The position numbers were made by a program, and so were the translations under genes. Source: Micromonospora echinofusca (GTDB lineage: Bacteria > Actinomycetota > Actinomycetes > Mycobacteriales > Micromonosporaceae). From it: a DNA stretch of 64,000 nt. The stretch's first letter is position 1, and the number at the start of each line of letters is the position of its first letter. Below the pieces are notes generated by a model. It saw only the letters and a list, made by a program, of their open reading frames with translations, made no database searches and was not told where the DNA came from. The stretch covers positions 4,243,001 through 4,307,000 of the forward strand of contig NZ_LT607733.1 in the NCBI RefSeq assembly GCF_900091445.1, in the 5' to 3' direction. Of this stretch, positions 1 to 9,255 are shown one piece after another.

Positions 1-2064
1 GACACCGGGCCACGGGTGCGGGTCAACCAGGTCGGCTACCTGCCCGGCGGGCCGAAGAACGCCACCGTAGTGACCTCGGCGACCGAGGCCCTGCCCTGGC
101 AGCTCCGCTCGGCCGCCGGCGCCATCCTGGCCAGCGGCACCACCACCCCGCGCGGCGTCGACGCCGCCTCCGGGCAGAACGTGCAGACGCTCGACTTCTC
201 GTCGTACCGGACCCCGGGGGCGGGGCTCACCCTGACCGTCGACGGCGAGACCAGCCACCCCTTCGACATCTCGGGCACCCTCTACGACCGGCTGCGCGCC
301 GACTCCCTCCAGTTCTTCTACGCCCAGCGCAGCGGCATCACCATCGACGGCGACCTGATCGGCGCGGAGTACGCCCGCCCGGCCGGGCACCTCGGCGTGG
401 CGCCCAACAAGGGCGACACCTCCGTGCCCTGCCAGCCGGGCGTCTGCGACTACTCGCTGGACGTGCGCGGCGGCTGGTACGACGCCGGTGACCACGGCAA
501 GTACGTCGTCAACGGCGGCATCGCCACCTACCAGCTGCTGAACACCTTCGAGCGGACCCGCACGGCCGCCACCGCCGGACACGGCGCCGCCCTCGGCGAC
601 AGCACGCTGCGGGTGCCCGAGCGCGGCAACGGCGTACCGGACGTCCTCGACGAGGCCCGCTGGGAGCTGGAGTTCCTGCTGCGCATGCAGGTGCCGGCCG
701 GCAAGCCGCTCGCGGGGATGGCCCACCACAAGATCCACGACCGGAACTGGACCGGGCTGCCGCTCGCCCCGCACGACGACCCCGAGCAGCGCGAGCTGCA
801 CCCGCCGTCCACGGCCGCCACGCTCAACCTGGCCGCCGTCGCCGCGCAGTGCGCGCGGCTGTTCGCCCCCTACGACGCGGCCTTCGCGAAGCGCTGCGGC
901 ACCGCGGCGAAGACGGCCTACGCCGCCGCGAAGGCCAACCCGGCGCGGTACGCCAGCCCCGCCGACAGCACCGGCGGCGGCGCGTACGACGACACGAACG
1001 TCACCGACGAGTTCTACTGGGCCGCCGTCGAGCTCTACCTGACCACCGGCGAGCAGGCGTACCTGGTGGACCTCACCGCGTCGGCGCACCACACCGGCGA
1101 CGTGTTCGACCCGCGCGGCTTCGGCTGGCAGGGTGTCGCGGCGCTGGGCCGCCTCGACCTGGCCACCGTGCCGAACGGGCTGCCGGCCGCCGACCTGGCC
1201 CGCGTGCGCGCCTCGGTCACCGCCGCCGCCGACGCCCACCTCGCCGAGGCGGCCCGGCAGGCGTACGGGCTGCCCATGCCCGGCGACGCGGGCAGCTACT
1301 TCTGGGGCGGCAACAGCAACATCATCAACAACGCGGTCGTGCTGGCCACCGCCTTCGACCTGACCCGCGACGCGAAGTACCGCGACGGCGCGGTGCAGGC
1401 GATGGACTACGTCCTCGGCCGCAACGCCCTGAACATCTCGTACGTGACCGGGTGGGGCGAGCACGCGGCGGAGAACCAGCACAGCCGGATCTTCGGCCAC
1501 CAGCTCGACCCCGACCTGCCGAAGCCGCCCGCCGGCTCCCTGGCCGGCGGCCCGAACGCCGCCCTGCAGGATCCGTTCGCCGCCAAGCTGCTCGCCGGCT
1601 GCAAGCCGATGTTCTGCTACGTCGACGACATCAACTCGTACGCGACCAACGAGGTGGCGATCAACTGGAACTCGGCGCTGGCCTGGATCGCCTCGTTCCT
1701 GGCCGACCAGGGTGACTCGGCGGCGGTGCCGGCGCCCACCTGCTCCGCCACGTACACCAACTACGGCACCTGGCAGGGCGGCACCGGATTCACCGCCCAG
1801 GTGACCATCCGCAACACCGGCACCAGCACCGTCGACGGGTGGACGGCCCGCTTCGCCTTCACCGGCGATCAGCAGGTACGCGAGGCGTGGCTGGCGAAGG
1901 CGGCCCAGGCGGGGGCCACGGTCACCGCGAAGAACGAGTCGTACAACGCCAGGATCGCCCCGGGCGGCACCGTCACCTTCGGCTTCAACGCCGTGACCGG
2001 CGGCGGCGCCAACCCGGCACCCGGCCTGATCACCGTCAACGGCGCGGCCTGCACGCTCTCCTGA
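1..2064 (+). CDS. Glycoside hydrolase family 9 cellulase with C-terminal CBM2 (5' truncated)
   Basis: This is a secreted endo/exo-glucanase that cleaves beta-1,4-glucan. The reading frame is open from the first base, so the real start and signal peptide lie outside the window; a GTG at 16 is only an internal candidate. Counting residues from base 1, an N-terminal Ig-like domain opens with [11 protein letters not shown]. The GH9 catalytic domain follows, with the DAGD motif at about 161-164 holding the Asp base and nucleophile, a His/Arg stretch (ENQHSRIFG), and the presumed acid Glu at about 551 in [10 protein letters not shown] family 2 cellulose-binding module runs from about 581 to the end and starts and ends near Cys residues. 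The linker before the CBM is very short rather than the usual long Pro/Thr linker. Family assignment is firm; substrate preference is not visible. Confidence 0.95.
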   Translation, partial: DTGPRVRVNQVGYLPGGPKNATVVTSATEALPWQLRSAAGAILASGTTTPRGVDAASGQNVQTLDFSSYRTPGAGLTLTVDGETSHPFDISGTLYDRLRADSLQFFYAQRSGITIDGDLIGAEYARPAGHLGVAPNKGDTSVPCQPGVCDYSLDVRGGWYDAGDHGKYVVNGGIATYQLLNTFERTRTAATAGHGAALGDSTLRVPERGNGVPDVLDEARWELEFLLRMQVPAGKPLAGMAHHKIHDRNWTGLPLAPHDDPEQRELHPPSTAATLNLAAVAAQCARLFAPYDAAFAKRCGTAAKTAYAAAKANPARYASPADSTGGGAYDDTNVTDEFYWAAVELYLTTGEQAYLVDLTASAHHTGDVFDPRGFGWQGVAALGRLDLATVPNGLPAADLARVRASVTAAADAHLAEAARQAYGLPMPGDAGSYFWGGNSNIINNAVVLATAFDLTRDAKYRDGAVQAMDYVLGRNALNISYVTGWGEHAAENQHSRIFGHQLDPDLPKPPAGSLAGGPNAALQDPFAAKLLAGCKPMFCYVDDINSYATNEVAINWNSALAWIASFLADQGDSAAVPAPTCSATYTNYGTWQGGTGFTAQVTIRNTGTSTVDGWTARFAFTGDQQVREAWLAKAAQAGATVTAKNESYNARIAPGGTVTFGFNAVTGGGANPAPGLITVNGAACTLS

Positions 2065-2068
2065 CGGT

Positions 2069-2098
2069 CCGGTCCGGGCGGTCCGCCGCCCGGACCGG
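2069..2098 (+). terminator. GC-rich hairpin after the GH9 gene
   Basis: Thirteen bases at 2069-2081 pair perfectly with 2086-2098 around a TCCG tetraloop, five bases after the cellulase stop codon. No U-tract follows, which is common for actinomycete terminators. Confidence 0.7.
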
Positions 2099-2211
2099 CG
2101 AACACCCTCGCGAGCCGGGAGGAGGCGGGCCGCCGCCTCCCCCCGGCGTCGCCGCCGGAACGGCCCCGGCCGTCGATTTTCGGTGGACGGCGGCCCGGGG
2201 CGTACGACAGG

Positions 2212-3156
2212 GTGGCCGGCATGGACGACGCGGAGCGGCGGGTCTGGTCGCGACTGCCCGACGGCACCCGGAGCGCCCTGGCCGGCCTGGCCCCGGCGGA
2301 CCTGCGCACGCTGCTGCTGGCGGTGGCCCGGGACCGGGCGGCGGCGGTACGCCCCGCGGACCTGGTCCGCCGCTGGCGCACGGACCGCTTCACCCGGCCG
2401 GCGGCGGCCGACCCCCGCGCGCTGGCCGCCGTCGAGGCCCGCATGTGGCAGTTGTTGCCCGCCGAGTTCGCCGGCGTCGACCTCTCCCCCGTCGCGCCGC
2501 TCGGCACCTGCTCGGTCGTCACGCCGATGAGCCAGAACCGCATCGTGACCACTTTTCGCGCCACCGAGGTGCTCAGCGACCCCACCAACGCGCTCGCCAT
2601 CGAGGCCGCGGTACGCCGCCGGGAACAGCAGGCCGACGGCGCCGTGCACCTGGCCGCGTGCCACCGGGTGCTGCGGGCTCAGGACTTCGGGCCGGGCTGG
2701 TCGTCGCACTTCCGGCTCTTCACGCTGGTCTCCAGCGCCCGCGACGGCGGCTCGGGGCGCACCGAGGCACGGCTGCTCACCCTGCACCTGGCGTACTGGC
2801 GGACGGTGCTCGCCACCCTGCTGCCGCAGTCGGCAGCGCCCCGGGTGCGCCTGACCGTGCTCGACAGCCCGGTCGTCGGGGAACGGATCGAGGACACCGT
2901 CCGGCCGGCGCTCGGCCCGTCGGGCGTACCGCTGGTGGACGAGCCGGAGCGCCGACGCGGCCGGGGCTACTACGTCGGCGCGGCGCTGCGGATCACCGCC
3001 GGCGACGGCGCCGACGAGGTCGCACTCGGCGACGGCGGCTTCACGGACTGGACCGCCCGGTTCACCAGCGACGCCAAGGAACGCTGCCTGACCTCCTGCC
3101 TGAACACGGAACGCCTGACAGGGGCGGGGACGGGTGTAGCAGCATGTCCGTCATGA
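2212..3156 (+). CDS. Hypothetical protein, faintly class II aminoacyl-tRNA synthetase-like
   Basis: I do not recognise a named family with certainty. The 314-residue protein is soluble, with no signal peptide or membrane segment. A central stretch (CHRVLRAQDFGPGWSSHFRL, about residues 144-163) recalls motif 2 of class II aminoacyl-tRNA synthetases, and LGDGGFTDW near residue 270 recalls the HisS/HisZ glycine motif; no full catalytic core can be traced, so this is a weak inference. The GTG at 2212 is used; an in-frame ATG lies at 2221. The stop overlaps an ATG of the next gene (ATGA at 3153-3156), which suggests translational coupling with the acetyltransferase. Confidence 0.6.
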   Translation: MAGMDDAERRVWSRLPDGTRSALAGLAPADLRTLLLAVARDRAAAVRPADLVRRWRTDRFTRPAAADPRALAAVEARMWQLLPAEFAGVDLSPVAPLGTCSVVTPMSQNRIVTTFRATEVLSDPTNALAIEAAVRRREQQADGAVHLAACHRVLRAQDFGPGWSSHFRLFTLVSSARDGGSGRTEARLLTLHLAYWRTVLATLLPQSAAPRVRLTVLDSPVVGERIEDTVRPALGPSGVPLVDEPERRRGRGYYVGAALRITAGDGADEVALGDGGFTDWTARFTSDAKERCLTSCLNTERLTGAGTGVAACPS

Positions 3157-3686
3157 GCGAGCAGCGGAGCCCTGGCCTGCGCCCCGGCGGGTCGACGGAC
3201 GCGCCCGCCGTGCTGCGGCTGCTCGACGACGCCACCGCCTGGCTGGTGGCGCGGGGTCGCACCGGCCAGTGGGGCACCGCCCCGGCCTCGACCGACCCGC
3301 GGCGGATCGCGCAGGCCGAGGCTTGGGCGACCGGCGGCGGGTTGTGGCTGGCGACGCTCGCCGACCGGCCGGTCGGCGCACTGGTGGTCGGGACGGCGAC
3401 CGAGTACGTGCCGCCCGCCACCGAGCCCGAGCTGTACGTGAACCTGCTGGTCACCGACCGCGCGCACGCCGCGTCGGGCATCGGCGGCCGGCTGCTGGCG
3501 CACGCCGCCGAGTTGGCCCGGGAGCGTGGGCTCGGCCTGCTGCGGGTGGACTGCTACGCGGGCGGCGACGGCGCGCTGGTCCGGTGGTACGAGCGGCAGG
3601 GCTTCACGGCCACCGACGCGTTCACGGTCGAGCGCCCGGGCCGCGACCCGTGGCCGGGACAGGTGCTCGTGCGCCGCCTGCCCTGA
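3144..3686 (+). CDS. GNAT family N-acetyltransferase
   Basis: This is a 180-residue Gcn5-related acetyltransferase that would move an acetyl group from acetyl-CoA to an unidentified amine. Motif A is visible as LYVNLLVTDRAHAASGIGGR, with the pyrophosphate-binding loop ASGIGG near residue 115, and motif B ends in WYERQGF near residue 153. The ATG at 3144 is preferred because a purine-rich stretch (3121-3134) lies about nine bases upstream; the ATG at 3153 overlaps the previous stop as ATGA and is the alternative. It is probably co-transcribed with the upstream hypothetical gene. Confidence 0.85.
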   Translation: MSVMSEQRSPGLRPGGSTDAPAVLRLLDDATAWLVARGRTGQWGTAPASTDPRRIAQAEAWATGGGLWLATLADRPVGALVVGTATEYVPPATEPELYVNLLVTDRAHAASGIGGRLLAHAAELARERGLGLLRVDCYAGGDGALVRWYERQGFTATDAFTVERPGRDPWPGQVLVRRLP

Positions 3687-3697
3687 CCCGGGCCGCT

Positions 3698-3715
3698 CGG
3701 TCCGGGCCGGGACCG
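3698..3715. terminator. Short hairpin between convergent genes
   Basis: CGGTCC at 3698-3703 pairs with GGACCG at 3710-3715 across a six-base loop, in the 53-bp gap between convergent genes. It is short, so the call is tentative. Confidence 0.35.
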
Positions 3716-3739
3716 CTCAGGCTCCGGGCCGGGCCCGGC

Positions 3740-4705
3740 TCAACCGGCGCTGCGCAGCTTCGGCAGCACCTCGGCGCCGAACGCGTCGATGAAGTCCCGC
3801 TGCTCCTGCCCGACGTGGTGCAGCGCGATCTGGTCGAAGCCGAGCTCCAGGTACTCCTCCAGCCAGCCGACGTGCCGCCCGAGGTCGGCGGAGACGTTCA
3901 CGACGTCGTGGACCTTCTCCATCGGCATGTCCTGCGAGATCACGTCGAAGTGCTCCGGGGTCTCCAGGTCCCAACAGACCGGCGGGGCGAAGACGTTGCT
4001 GCGCCACTGGTCGTACGCGACCCGCTCCGCCTCGGCCTGCTCCGGCGCCCAGCTCACGTGCACCTGGAGGTGCAGCGGCCCGCGCCCGCCGGCCTCCCGG
4101 TACGCGCCGATCATCTCCCGCAGGTGCGCGGTCGGGGCGTTCACCGTGATCAGACCGTCCGCCCACTCGGCGCACCAGCGGGCGGTGGCCACGCTGACCG
4201 CCGCTCCGATCAGCGCCGGCGGCTGCTCCGGTCGGGTCCACAGCTTCGCCCGGTCGACCCGTACCAGGCCGTCGTGGCTGACCTCCTCGCCGGCCAGCAG
4301 CGCGCGGATCACGTCCACGCACTCGCGCAGCCGGGCGTTGCGGACGTCCTTGCGCGGCCAGGCGTCGCCGGTGATGTGCTCGTTGCTCGCCTCGCCGGTG
4401 CCGAGGGCGGCCCAGAACCGGCCCGGGTACATCGCGCCCAGGGTGCCGATCGCCTGGGCGATGATCGCCGGGTGGTAGCGCTGCCCGGGGGCGTTGACCA
4501 CCCCGAACGGCAGGTTGGTCGCCTGGAGCGCGGCCCCCAGCCAGGACCAGGCGAAACCGGACTGGCCCTGCCGCTCGCTCCAGGGCGCGAAGTGGTCCGA
4601 GGACATGGCGGCGTCGAAGCCGGCCCGCTCGGCGTGGATCACCGCCTCCAGCAGGGCGCGGGGATCGATCTGCTCGTGGGACGCGTGGAAGCCGAACACC
4701 GTCAT
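3740..4705 (-). CDS. LLM-class flavin oxidoreductase (TIGR03885-like, probably non-F420)
   Basis: This is a 321-residue TIM-barrel enzyme of the luciferase-like monooxygenase superfamily. The N-terminus (GFHASHEQIDPRALLEA) and the SSDHFAPWSERQGQSGFAWS block around residues 35-54 match what I recall of the group annotated as 'probable non-F420 flavinoid oxidoreductase', related to F420-dependent glucose-6-phosphate dehydrogenase. AALGTGEASNEHITG near residue 100 fits a flavin phosphate-binding region. The substrate is unknown. It is transcribed alone, convergent with the acetyltransferase, and followed upstream by an aldehyde dehydrogenase on the same strand. The choice between FMN and F420 is inferred only from family similarity. 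Confidence 0.85.
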   Translation of the reverse strand: MTVFGFHASHEQIDPRALLEAVIHAERAGFDAAMSSDHFAPWSERQGQSGFAWSWLGAALQATNLPFGVVNAPGQRYHPAIIAQAIGTLGAMYPGRFWAALGTGEASNEHITGDAWPRKDVRNARLRECVDVIRALLAGEEVSHDGLVRVDRAKLWTRPEQPPALIGAAVSVATARWCAEWADGLITVNAPTAHLREMIGAYREAGGRGPLHLQVHVSWAPEQAEAERVAYDQWRSNVFAPPVCWDLETPEHFDVISQDMPMEKVHDVVNVSADLGRHVGWLEEYLELGFDQIALHHVGQEQRDFIDAFGAEVLPKLRSAG

Positions 4706-4759
4706 GGCGTCACTCCGTACCCATGACGGCGCCCGGCTACGCCGGCGAACCGGAGCGGG

Positions 4760-6172
4760 CTACTCCGCGTGCGCCCCGGCGCCGGCCGAGGCGGCCCCCT
4801 CGCCCACCCAGACGGTCTTCGTGTTGCAGAACTCCCGCATGCCGAGCGCGGAGAGTTCGCGGCCGTAGCCGGAGTTCTTCACCCCGCCGAAGGGCAGTTC
4901 GGGGTAGGAGGTGGTCATCCCGTTGACGAAGACGTTTCCGGCGTCCAGGTCGGTGGCGAAGCGCTCCTGCTCCTCGGGGTCGCGGGTCCAGGCGTTGGAG
5001 CCCAGGCCGAAGGAGGTGCCGTTGGCCACCTCGATCGCCTCCTCGTACGACGACACCCGGTAGAGGCCCGCGACGGGGCCGAAGACCTCCTCGGACCACA
5101 TCCGCATCTCGGGGCGCAGGTCGGTGACCACCGTCGGCGGGTAGTACCAGCCGGGGCCGGCGGGCGGCTCGCCGCCGCAGAGGACGGTGGCGCCCTTGTC
5201 GACGGCGTCGCGTACCTGGGCGTGGACCTCGTCGCGCCCGCCCTCGCTGGCCAGCGGGCCGACGTCGGTGTCGGGGTCCATCGGGTCGCCGACCCGCAGG
5301 GCCGACATGTTCGCGGCGAATCTCTCGGCGAAGGCGTCGAAGATGTCGGCGTGCACGATGAACCGCTTGGCGGCGATGCAGGACTGGCCGTTGTTCTGGC
5401 AGCGGGCGGTGGTGGCGACCTCGGCGGCCCGGTCGAGATCGGCCGACGGCATCACCACGAACGGGTCGCTGCCGCCGAGTTCCAGCACGGTCTTCTTCAG
5501 CTCCCGGCCGGCGATCTGGGCGATCGACCGGCCGGCGCCCTCGCTGCCCGTCAACGTCGCCGCGCGCACCCGGGGGTCGCTGAGCACCCGGTCGACCTCG
5601 GCCGAGCCGACGAGCAGGGTGGTGAACGCCCCCTCCGGGAAGCCGGCGCGGCGGAACAGGTCCTCCAGCAGCAGCGCGGTCTGCGGCACGTTGGAGGCGT
5701 GCTTGAGCAGGCCGGTGTTGCCGGCCATCAGGGCCGGCGCGGCGAAGCGCAGCACCTGCCAGAGCGGGAAGTTCCACGGCATCACCGCGAGCACCGGCCC
5801 GATCGGCTGGTAGCGGACGAAGGCCCGGGTGGCCTTGACCGCCCCCGCGTCGGCGGGCTCGTCGGCGAGGAAGTCGGCCGCCTTCGCCGCGTAGAAGCGG
5901 CAGGCGGTGGCGCACTTGGTGACCTCGGCCCTGGCCGACGCGTACGTCTTGCCCATCTCGGTGGTCATCAGCCGGGCGATCTCGTCGCGTTCGGCCTCCA
6001 GCAGGTCGGCCGCCGCGTTCAGCCAGCGACCGCGCTGGTCGATCGTGGTGCCGCGCAGCTGCCGGTACGCCAGGTCGGCCCGCTCGATCGCGGCGTCGAT
6101 CTGCTCCGCCGACATCGGGTCGTAGGACTTGAGCGTCTGTCCGGTCGCGGGATTCGTGGTCGCGATGGGCAT
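4760..6172 (-). CDS. NAD(P)-dependent succinate-semialdehyde dehydrogenase-like aldehyde dehydrogenase
   Basis: This is a 470-residue aldehyde dehydrogenase oxidising an aldehyde to the acid, most like the actinobacterial GabD1 type. The catalytic Cys265 sits in NNGQSCIAAKR, the general base Glu231 in ELGGSDP, and the oxyanion Asn134 in PWNFP. The motif PFGGVKNSGYGRE near the C-terminus is typical of the succinate-semialdehyde group. The length is normal for the family. No GABA transaminase lies nearby, so a role in the GABA shunt is only inferred. The ATG at 6172 follows the small membrane protein gene by 12 bases, so the two may be one unit. Confidence 0.9.
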   Translation of the reverse strand: MPIATTNPATGQTLKSYDPMSAEQIDAAIERADLAYRQLRGTTIDQRGRWLNAAADLLEAERDEIARLMTTEMGKTYASARAEVTKCATACRFYAAKAADFLADEPADAGAVKATRAFVRYQPIGPVLAVMPWNFPLWQVLRFAAPALMAGNTGLLKHASNVPQTALLLEDLFRRAGFPEGAFTTLLVGSAEVDRVLSDPRVRAATLTGSEGAGRSIAQIAGRELKKTVLELGGSDPFVVMPSADLDRAAEVATTARCQNNGQSCIAAKRFIVHADIFDAFAERFAANMSALRVGDPMDPDTDVGPLASEGGRDEVHAQVRDAVDKGATVLCGGEPPAGPGWYYPPTVVTDLRPEMRMWSEEVFGPVAGLYRVSSYEEAIEVANGTSFGLGSNAWTRDPEEQERFATDLDAGNVFVNGMTTSYPELPFGGVKNSGYGRELSALGMREFCNTKTVWVGEGAASAGAGAHAE

Positions 6173-6184
6173 CTCGTACTCCTG

Positions 6185-6448
6185 TCACTCGAAGAGTGAG
6201 TGGCGGGCGCCCGGCTCCTCCCGGCGGCGGGCGGCGCGGCGGCGCTGGATGATGATCAGGTCGACCACGGCGACCACCGCGAAGACCACGCAGAGGACCC
6301 CCAGCCACACCAGGTCGGCGTTGAACGCCAGCACCGCGAAGACGGTCATGGTCACCAGCCCGAACCCGGCCAGCAGGAGCCGCATGTTGAGCGCGCTGTA
6401 GGCGTGGCCGACCGTGCCACGGGCGCGCCGGGGCTGCGATCTCGTCAT
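6185..6448 (-). CDS. Small two-helix membrane protein (DUF6343-like)
   Basis: The 87-residue protein has a basic N-terminus, two hydrophobic segments (about residues 23-42 and 47-67) and a highly basic tail (QRRRAARRREE). The central AYSALNMRLLLAGFGLV resembles the small actinobacterial DUF6343 family; this is from memory. No function is known. It lies just upstream of the aldehyde dehydrogenase on the same strand. Confidence 0.7.
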   Translation of the reverse strand: MTRSQPRRARGTVGHAYSALNMRLLLAGFGLVTMTVFAVLAFNADLVWLGVLCVVFAVVAVVDLIIIQRRRAARRREEPGARHSLFE

Positions 6449-6669
6449 TGCACCGACCTACCCCCGATCGACCCGCTTAACCCGCCCCGGCCGGTCGGCT
6501 CCCCGGGGCGTCCTCGTCCGTGCGCCAGGCGCCCCGGGCCGCCGCGTCGGCGGCGTACGCCGTGAAGTCCTTCGGCGCCCGCCGCGTGGACAGGTCGACC
6601 GCCACCCTGCCGGTCGCCCACGTCGCCCCCCGGCGGCGCACCGCCGTCCGCCCTGCCGGTGGGCCGCGT

Positions 6670-6687
6670 CACCCCGCTGGTGGGGTG
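6670..6687. repeat. Perfect 6-bp inverted repeat in intergenic region
   Basis: CACCCC at 6670-6675 and GGGGTG at 6682-6687 form a small dyad in the divergent region 6449-6746. That 298-bp region shows no further gene, only start regions of the flanking divergent genes. Confidence 0.3.
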
Positions 6688-6746
6688 CGTTACACCGGCG
6701 ACCGGTGAGCCTGTCGAACCGGCTCCGACCGGAGAGGATGGCCGGT

Positions 6747-7358
6747 ATGACGATGACCCACGCGCTGCCGGTGACCGTCGCCGTCGCCCGGCGCACCGAC
6801 CCCGCCCGGACCAGCGAGATGGTGGCCTGGATGCGGGCCGGCACGGCGCTGGCCGAGGCGTTCCCGGGGTTCCTCGGGTCCGGCTGGGTACGCAGCGCGC
6901 CCGGCTCCGGGGAGTGGCACATCATCTACCGCTTCGCCGACCACGACACGCTGCGCCGCTGGGAGGAGTCCCCGCAGCGGCACTGGTGGCTCTCCTCCGC
7001 GCAGGGCATCGTCGAGCACACCCGGGTCGAGCGGCGTACCGGCGTCGAGGGCTGGTTCGACCCGCCGCGGGAGCACGTGGCGCAGACCGTGCCGGTCAGC
7101 GCCGAGCCGACGGTCCCGCCGCCCTCCCCACCGCGCTGGAAGCAGGCGGTGACCATCTGGCTGGCGTTCTTCCCGCTCAGCCTGACCGCGACGCTGCTCA
7201 CCAGCCGGTTCCTCCCGGACGTGCCGCTGGCCGCCCGGGTGCTCCTGATGACCCTCACGCTGACCCCGCTGATGACCTACCTGGTGCTGCCCCGGATCAC
7301 CCGGACCCTGCACTGGTGGCTGCACGGCCAGGCCGCGCCCTGGCGCCTGGCGCGCTGA
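6747..7358 (+). CDS. Antibiotic biosynthesis monooxygenase-domain protein with C-terminal membrane anchor
   Basis: The 203-residue protein joins an N-terminal dimeric alpha-beta barrel (ABM) domain (about 8-100, with FPGFLGSGWV and EWHIIYRFAD) to two hydrophobic helices (about 132-152 and 161-181) and a short basic tail. A Pro-rich hinge (PTVPPPSPPR) links them. Membrane-anchored ABM proteins of this layout are common in actinomycetes and in most cases have no known reaction. The ATG at 6747 is chosen because GGAGAGG lies nine bases upstream; the ATG at 6738 is too close to that site. Confidence 0.8.
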   Translation: MTMTHALPVTVAVARRTDPARTSEMVAWMRAGTALAEAFPGFLGSGWVRSAPGSGEWHIIYRFADHDTLRRWEESPQRHWWLSSAQGIVEHTRVERRTGVEGWFDPPREHVAQTVPVSAEPTVPPPSPPRWKQAVTIWLAFFPLSLTATLLTSRFLPDVPLAARVLLMTLTLTPLMTYLVLPRITRTLHWWLHGQAAPWRLAR

Positions 7359-7465
7359 CCGCCGCCTGCCGCGCTGGTCCCGCCCGACACGCCGACCGCC
7401 GCCTGGCCCGCGATCCGCGCGCCTAGCACGCGCAGCCGCGCCGGAACAGCCGTCTGCCGCATAGC

Positions 7466-7518
7466 CGACAGCGGCGGGCCACCCCACCGCAGCCACGCTT
7501 AGAGTTGCCGCGCTGTCG
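7466..7518. repeat. Inverted CGACAGCG / CGCTGTCG pair
   Basis: CGACAGCG at 7466-7473 and CGCTGTCG at 7511-7518 form an 8-bp inverted pair in the 186-bp gap before the SGNH hydrolase gene. The same core recurs in the intergenic regions near 39.4-39.6 and 48.5 kb. Confidence 0.4.
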
Positions 7519-7544
7519 CTCTCCGCTGCGGGACTGGGGATGGT

Positions 7545-8396
7545 ATGCCTCGACGCTGGGTCACCGTGGCCGCCTGCCTGCTGGCGCTGGTCGCGCTCGC
7601 CTGCGAGGGCGGCGGGGAGCCGGGCTCCCGCCCGCCCCGGGAGACCCCGTCGCCCGGCTCGCCCGGCGGCATCGCGGCCCTCGGCGACTCGATCAGCACC
7701 GGGTTCGGCTCCTGCCTGGTGCTGGTCTCGTGCGAGCGCAACTCCTGGTCCACCGGTGACGGGCTGCGCGTCGACAGCCTCTACCGGCGCCTGCTCGACC
7801 GGAACCCGGCGATCCGGGGCCGGGCCCACAACCACGCCAGCCCCGGGGCCCGCGCGGCGGCGCTGGAGGGGCAGGCCAAGCGGGCGGTACGCGACCGCGT
7901 CGACCACGTCACCGTGCTGATCGGCGCCAACGACGTGTGCCGGGGCGGCATCGAGGCGATGACCCCGGTCAAGCAGTTCCGCGCCGACGTCGACCGCGGC
8001 CTGCGGGTGCTGCGGCAGGGCCGGCCGAAGGCCCGGGTGCTGGTGGTGAGCGTGCCGAACCTGCACCGGCTCTGGGAGGTCGGGCACACCGACGCGCGGG
8101 CGGTGCGGGCCTGGAAGCGGGGCGTCTGCCCGGCGCTGCTGGCGAACCCCACCTCGACGGATCCGCTCGACCGGGCGCGTCGGGCGGCCGTGCGGGAGCG
8201 CATCGCCGACTACAACACGCAGCTCGTCGCCGCCTGCAAGGCGTACGGCTCGCGCTGCCGGCACGACGGCGGGGCGGTGCACCGGGTGCGGTTCGACCTG
8301 GAGCTGGTCAACCCGCTGGACTGGTTCCACCCGAACGCCGCGGGGCAGGAGCGCCTGGCCGACGTGGCGTGGCGCGCCTCGGGCCTCGGCTCCTGA
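7545..8396 (+). CDS. SGNH/GDSL-family lipoprotein hydrolase
   Basis: This is a 283-residue surface lipoprotein esterase/lipase-like enzyme. The signal peptide ends in a lipobox (VALAC) with the lipidated Cys at residue 20. The catalytic Ser49 is in the GDSIS motif (residues 47-51), block III is GAND (127-130), and the Asp/His pair is in DWFHPN (D259, H262). An N-terminal Pro/Ser-rich spacer separates the lipid anchor from the domain. Many Cys residues suggest disulfides outside the cell. The natural substrate is unknown. It ends 63 bases before the convergent EcsC gene. Confidence 0.9.
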   Translation: MPRRWVTVAACLLALVALACEGGGEPGSRPPRETPSPGSPGGIAALGDSISTGFGSCLVLVSCERNSWSTGDGLRVDSLYRRLLDRNPAIRGRAHNHASPGARAAALEGQAKRAVRDRVDHVTVLIGANDVCRGGIEAMTPVKQFRADVDRGLRVLRQGRPKARVLVVSVPNLHRLWEVGHTDARAVRAWKRGVCPALLANPTSTDPLDRARRAAVRERIADYNTQLVAACKAYGSRCRHDGGAVHRVRFDLELVNPLDWFHPNAAGQERLADVAWRASGLGS

Positions 8397-8440
8397 CCCC
8401 GCCACCCGGCGCACCGGCCCGTACGGACCGGGCGCGCAGG

Positions 8441-8457
8441 CGGCGTCGAGGACGCCG
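8441..8457. terminator. Hairpin between convergent genes
   Basis: CGGCGTC at 8441-8447 pairs with GACGCCG at 8451-8457 across a three-base loop, just before the EcsC stop codon and after the hydrolase stop. Confidence 0.45.
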
Positions 8458-8459
8458 GA

Positions 8460-9218
8460 TCAGGGCCGGCGGGGTTCGGGGACGGTGGGTCCGCCGTGCT
8501 GACGGTAGAGGGCGCGGGAACGCACCGCGAGGTCCTTGGTGGCCGACGAGTTGGCCCACGTGCCCAGGACGATCGCCGCACCGGGCACCACCTTGGCGAA
8601 GATCCGCTTCGCCGCGCGCACCCCGGCCATCTGGGCCAGGCGTACGCCGAGGCGCAGCATCACCTTGCCGAGCGGGTTCTGCCCGCCGCTGCCGAAGAGA
8701 GCCCCGGCGCGCTCCCGGCCGGCCGCCACCCCGAGCGCGAGCCGGGCGCTCTCGGCGACCTTGTGCACCTTCTGCAACACCAGCAGGTCGGTGGCCCGGT
8801 CGCCGTTCAGCGGGTCGACGCCGTACGCGGCGGCGATGTGCAGCACCATCCGGGCCTGGGTCCAGGCCAGCACCCCCACGTCGATCACGGCACCGGGCAG
8901 CCCGGCGGCGCCCGAGACCGCCCCGGAGAGGCGGGCGTGGTTGACGAACTTGCGTACCGCCTGCTCCGCCAGGGCCTCGGCGGTGGCCCCGGGCTGCTCG
9001 GCCCGGGCCCGCGCGGCCCACTGCGCCGCCTCCGGCCCCAGCCGGCGTACGGCCTCCAGGGCGAGGTGCTCCGGGGCGTACTGCGGGTCCTCCCGCATCC
9101 GGTCCCAGAGCTTCAGCGGCGGCGCCTCGGTGGCCTCCTGCGTCGGTGCCGGAACCACGGCCGGCGGCTGCGGTCCCCCGGCGACGGGCTGGTCGTCGGT
9201 GGGCACGGAATCGGTCAC
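8460..9218 (-). CDS. EcsC family protein
   Basis: The 252-residue protein carries an EcsC-like region from about residue 45, including a hydrophobic stretch around 105-120 (GAAGLPGAVIDVGVLAWTQ) and GVDPLNGDRATDLLVLQ. EcsC proteins are named after a gene beside an ABC exporter in Bacillus, but their biochemical role is unknown. The first 35 residues are Pro-rich and probably disordered. The start is GTG at 9218, with GGGAG upstream in the mRNA. It follows a 47-residue small gene on the same strand. Confidence 0.8.
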   Translation of the reverse strand: MTDSVPTDDQPVAGGPQPPAVVPAPTQEATEAPPLKLWDRMREDPQYAPEHLALEAVRRLGPEAAQWAARARAEQPGATAEALAEQAVRKFVNHARLSGAVSGAAGLPGAVIDVGVLAWTQARMVLHIAAAYGVDPLNGDRATDLLVLQKVHKVAESARLALGVAAGRERAGALFGSGGQNPLGKVMLRLGVRLAQMAGVRAAKRIFAKVVPGAAIVLGTWANSSATKDLAVRSRALYRQHGGPTVPEPRRP

Positions 9219-9255
9219 AGGGTCTCCCGGGGGTCGGAGAGGGCGTCGGTGACGG

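Noticed and set aside
4769..6199. 476-codon plus-strand frame opposite the aldehyde dehydrogenase
   Set aside because: Antisense shadow of a gene with intact catalytic motifs.
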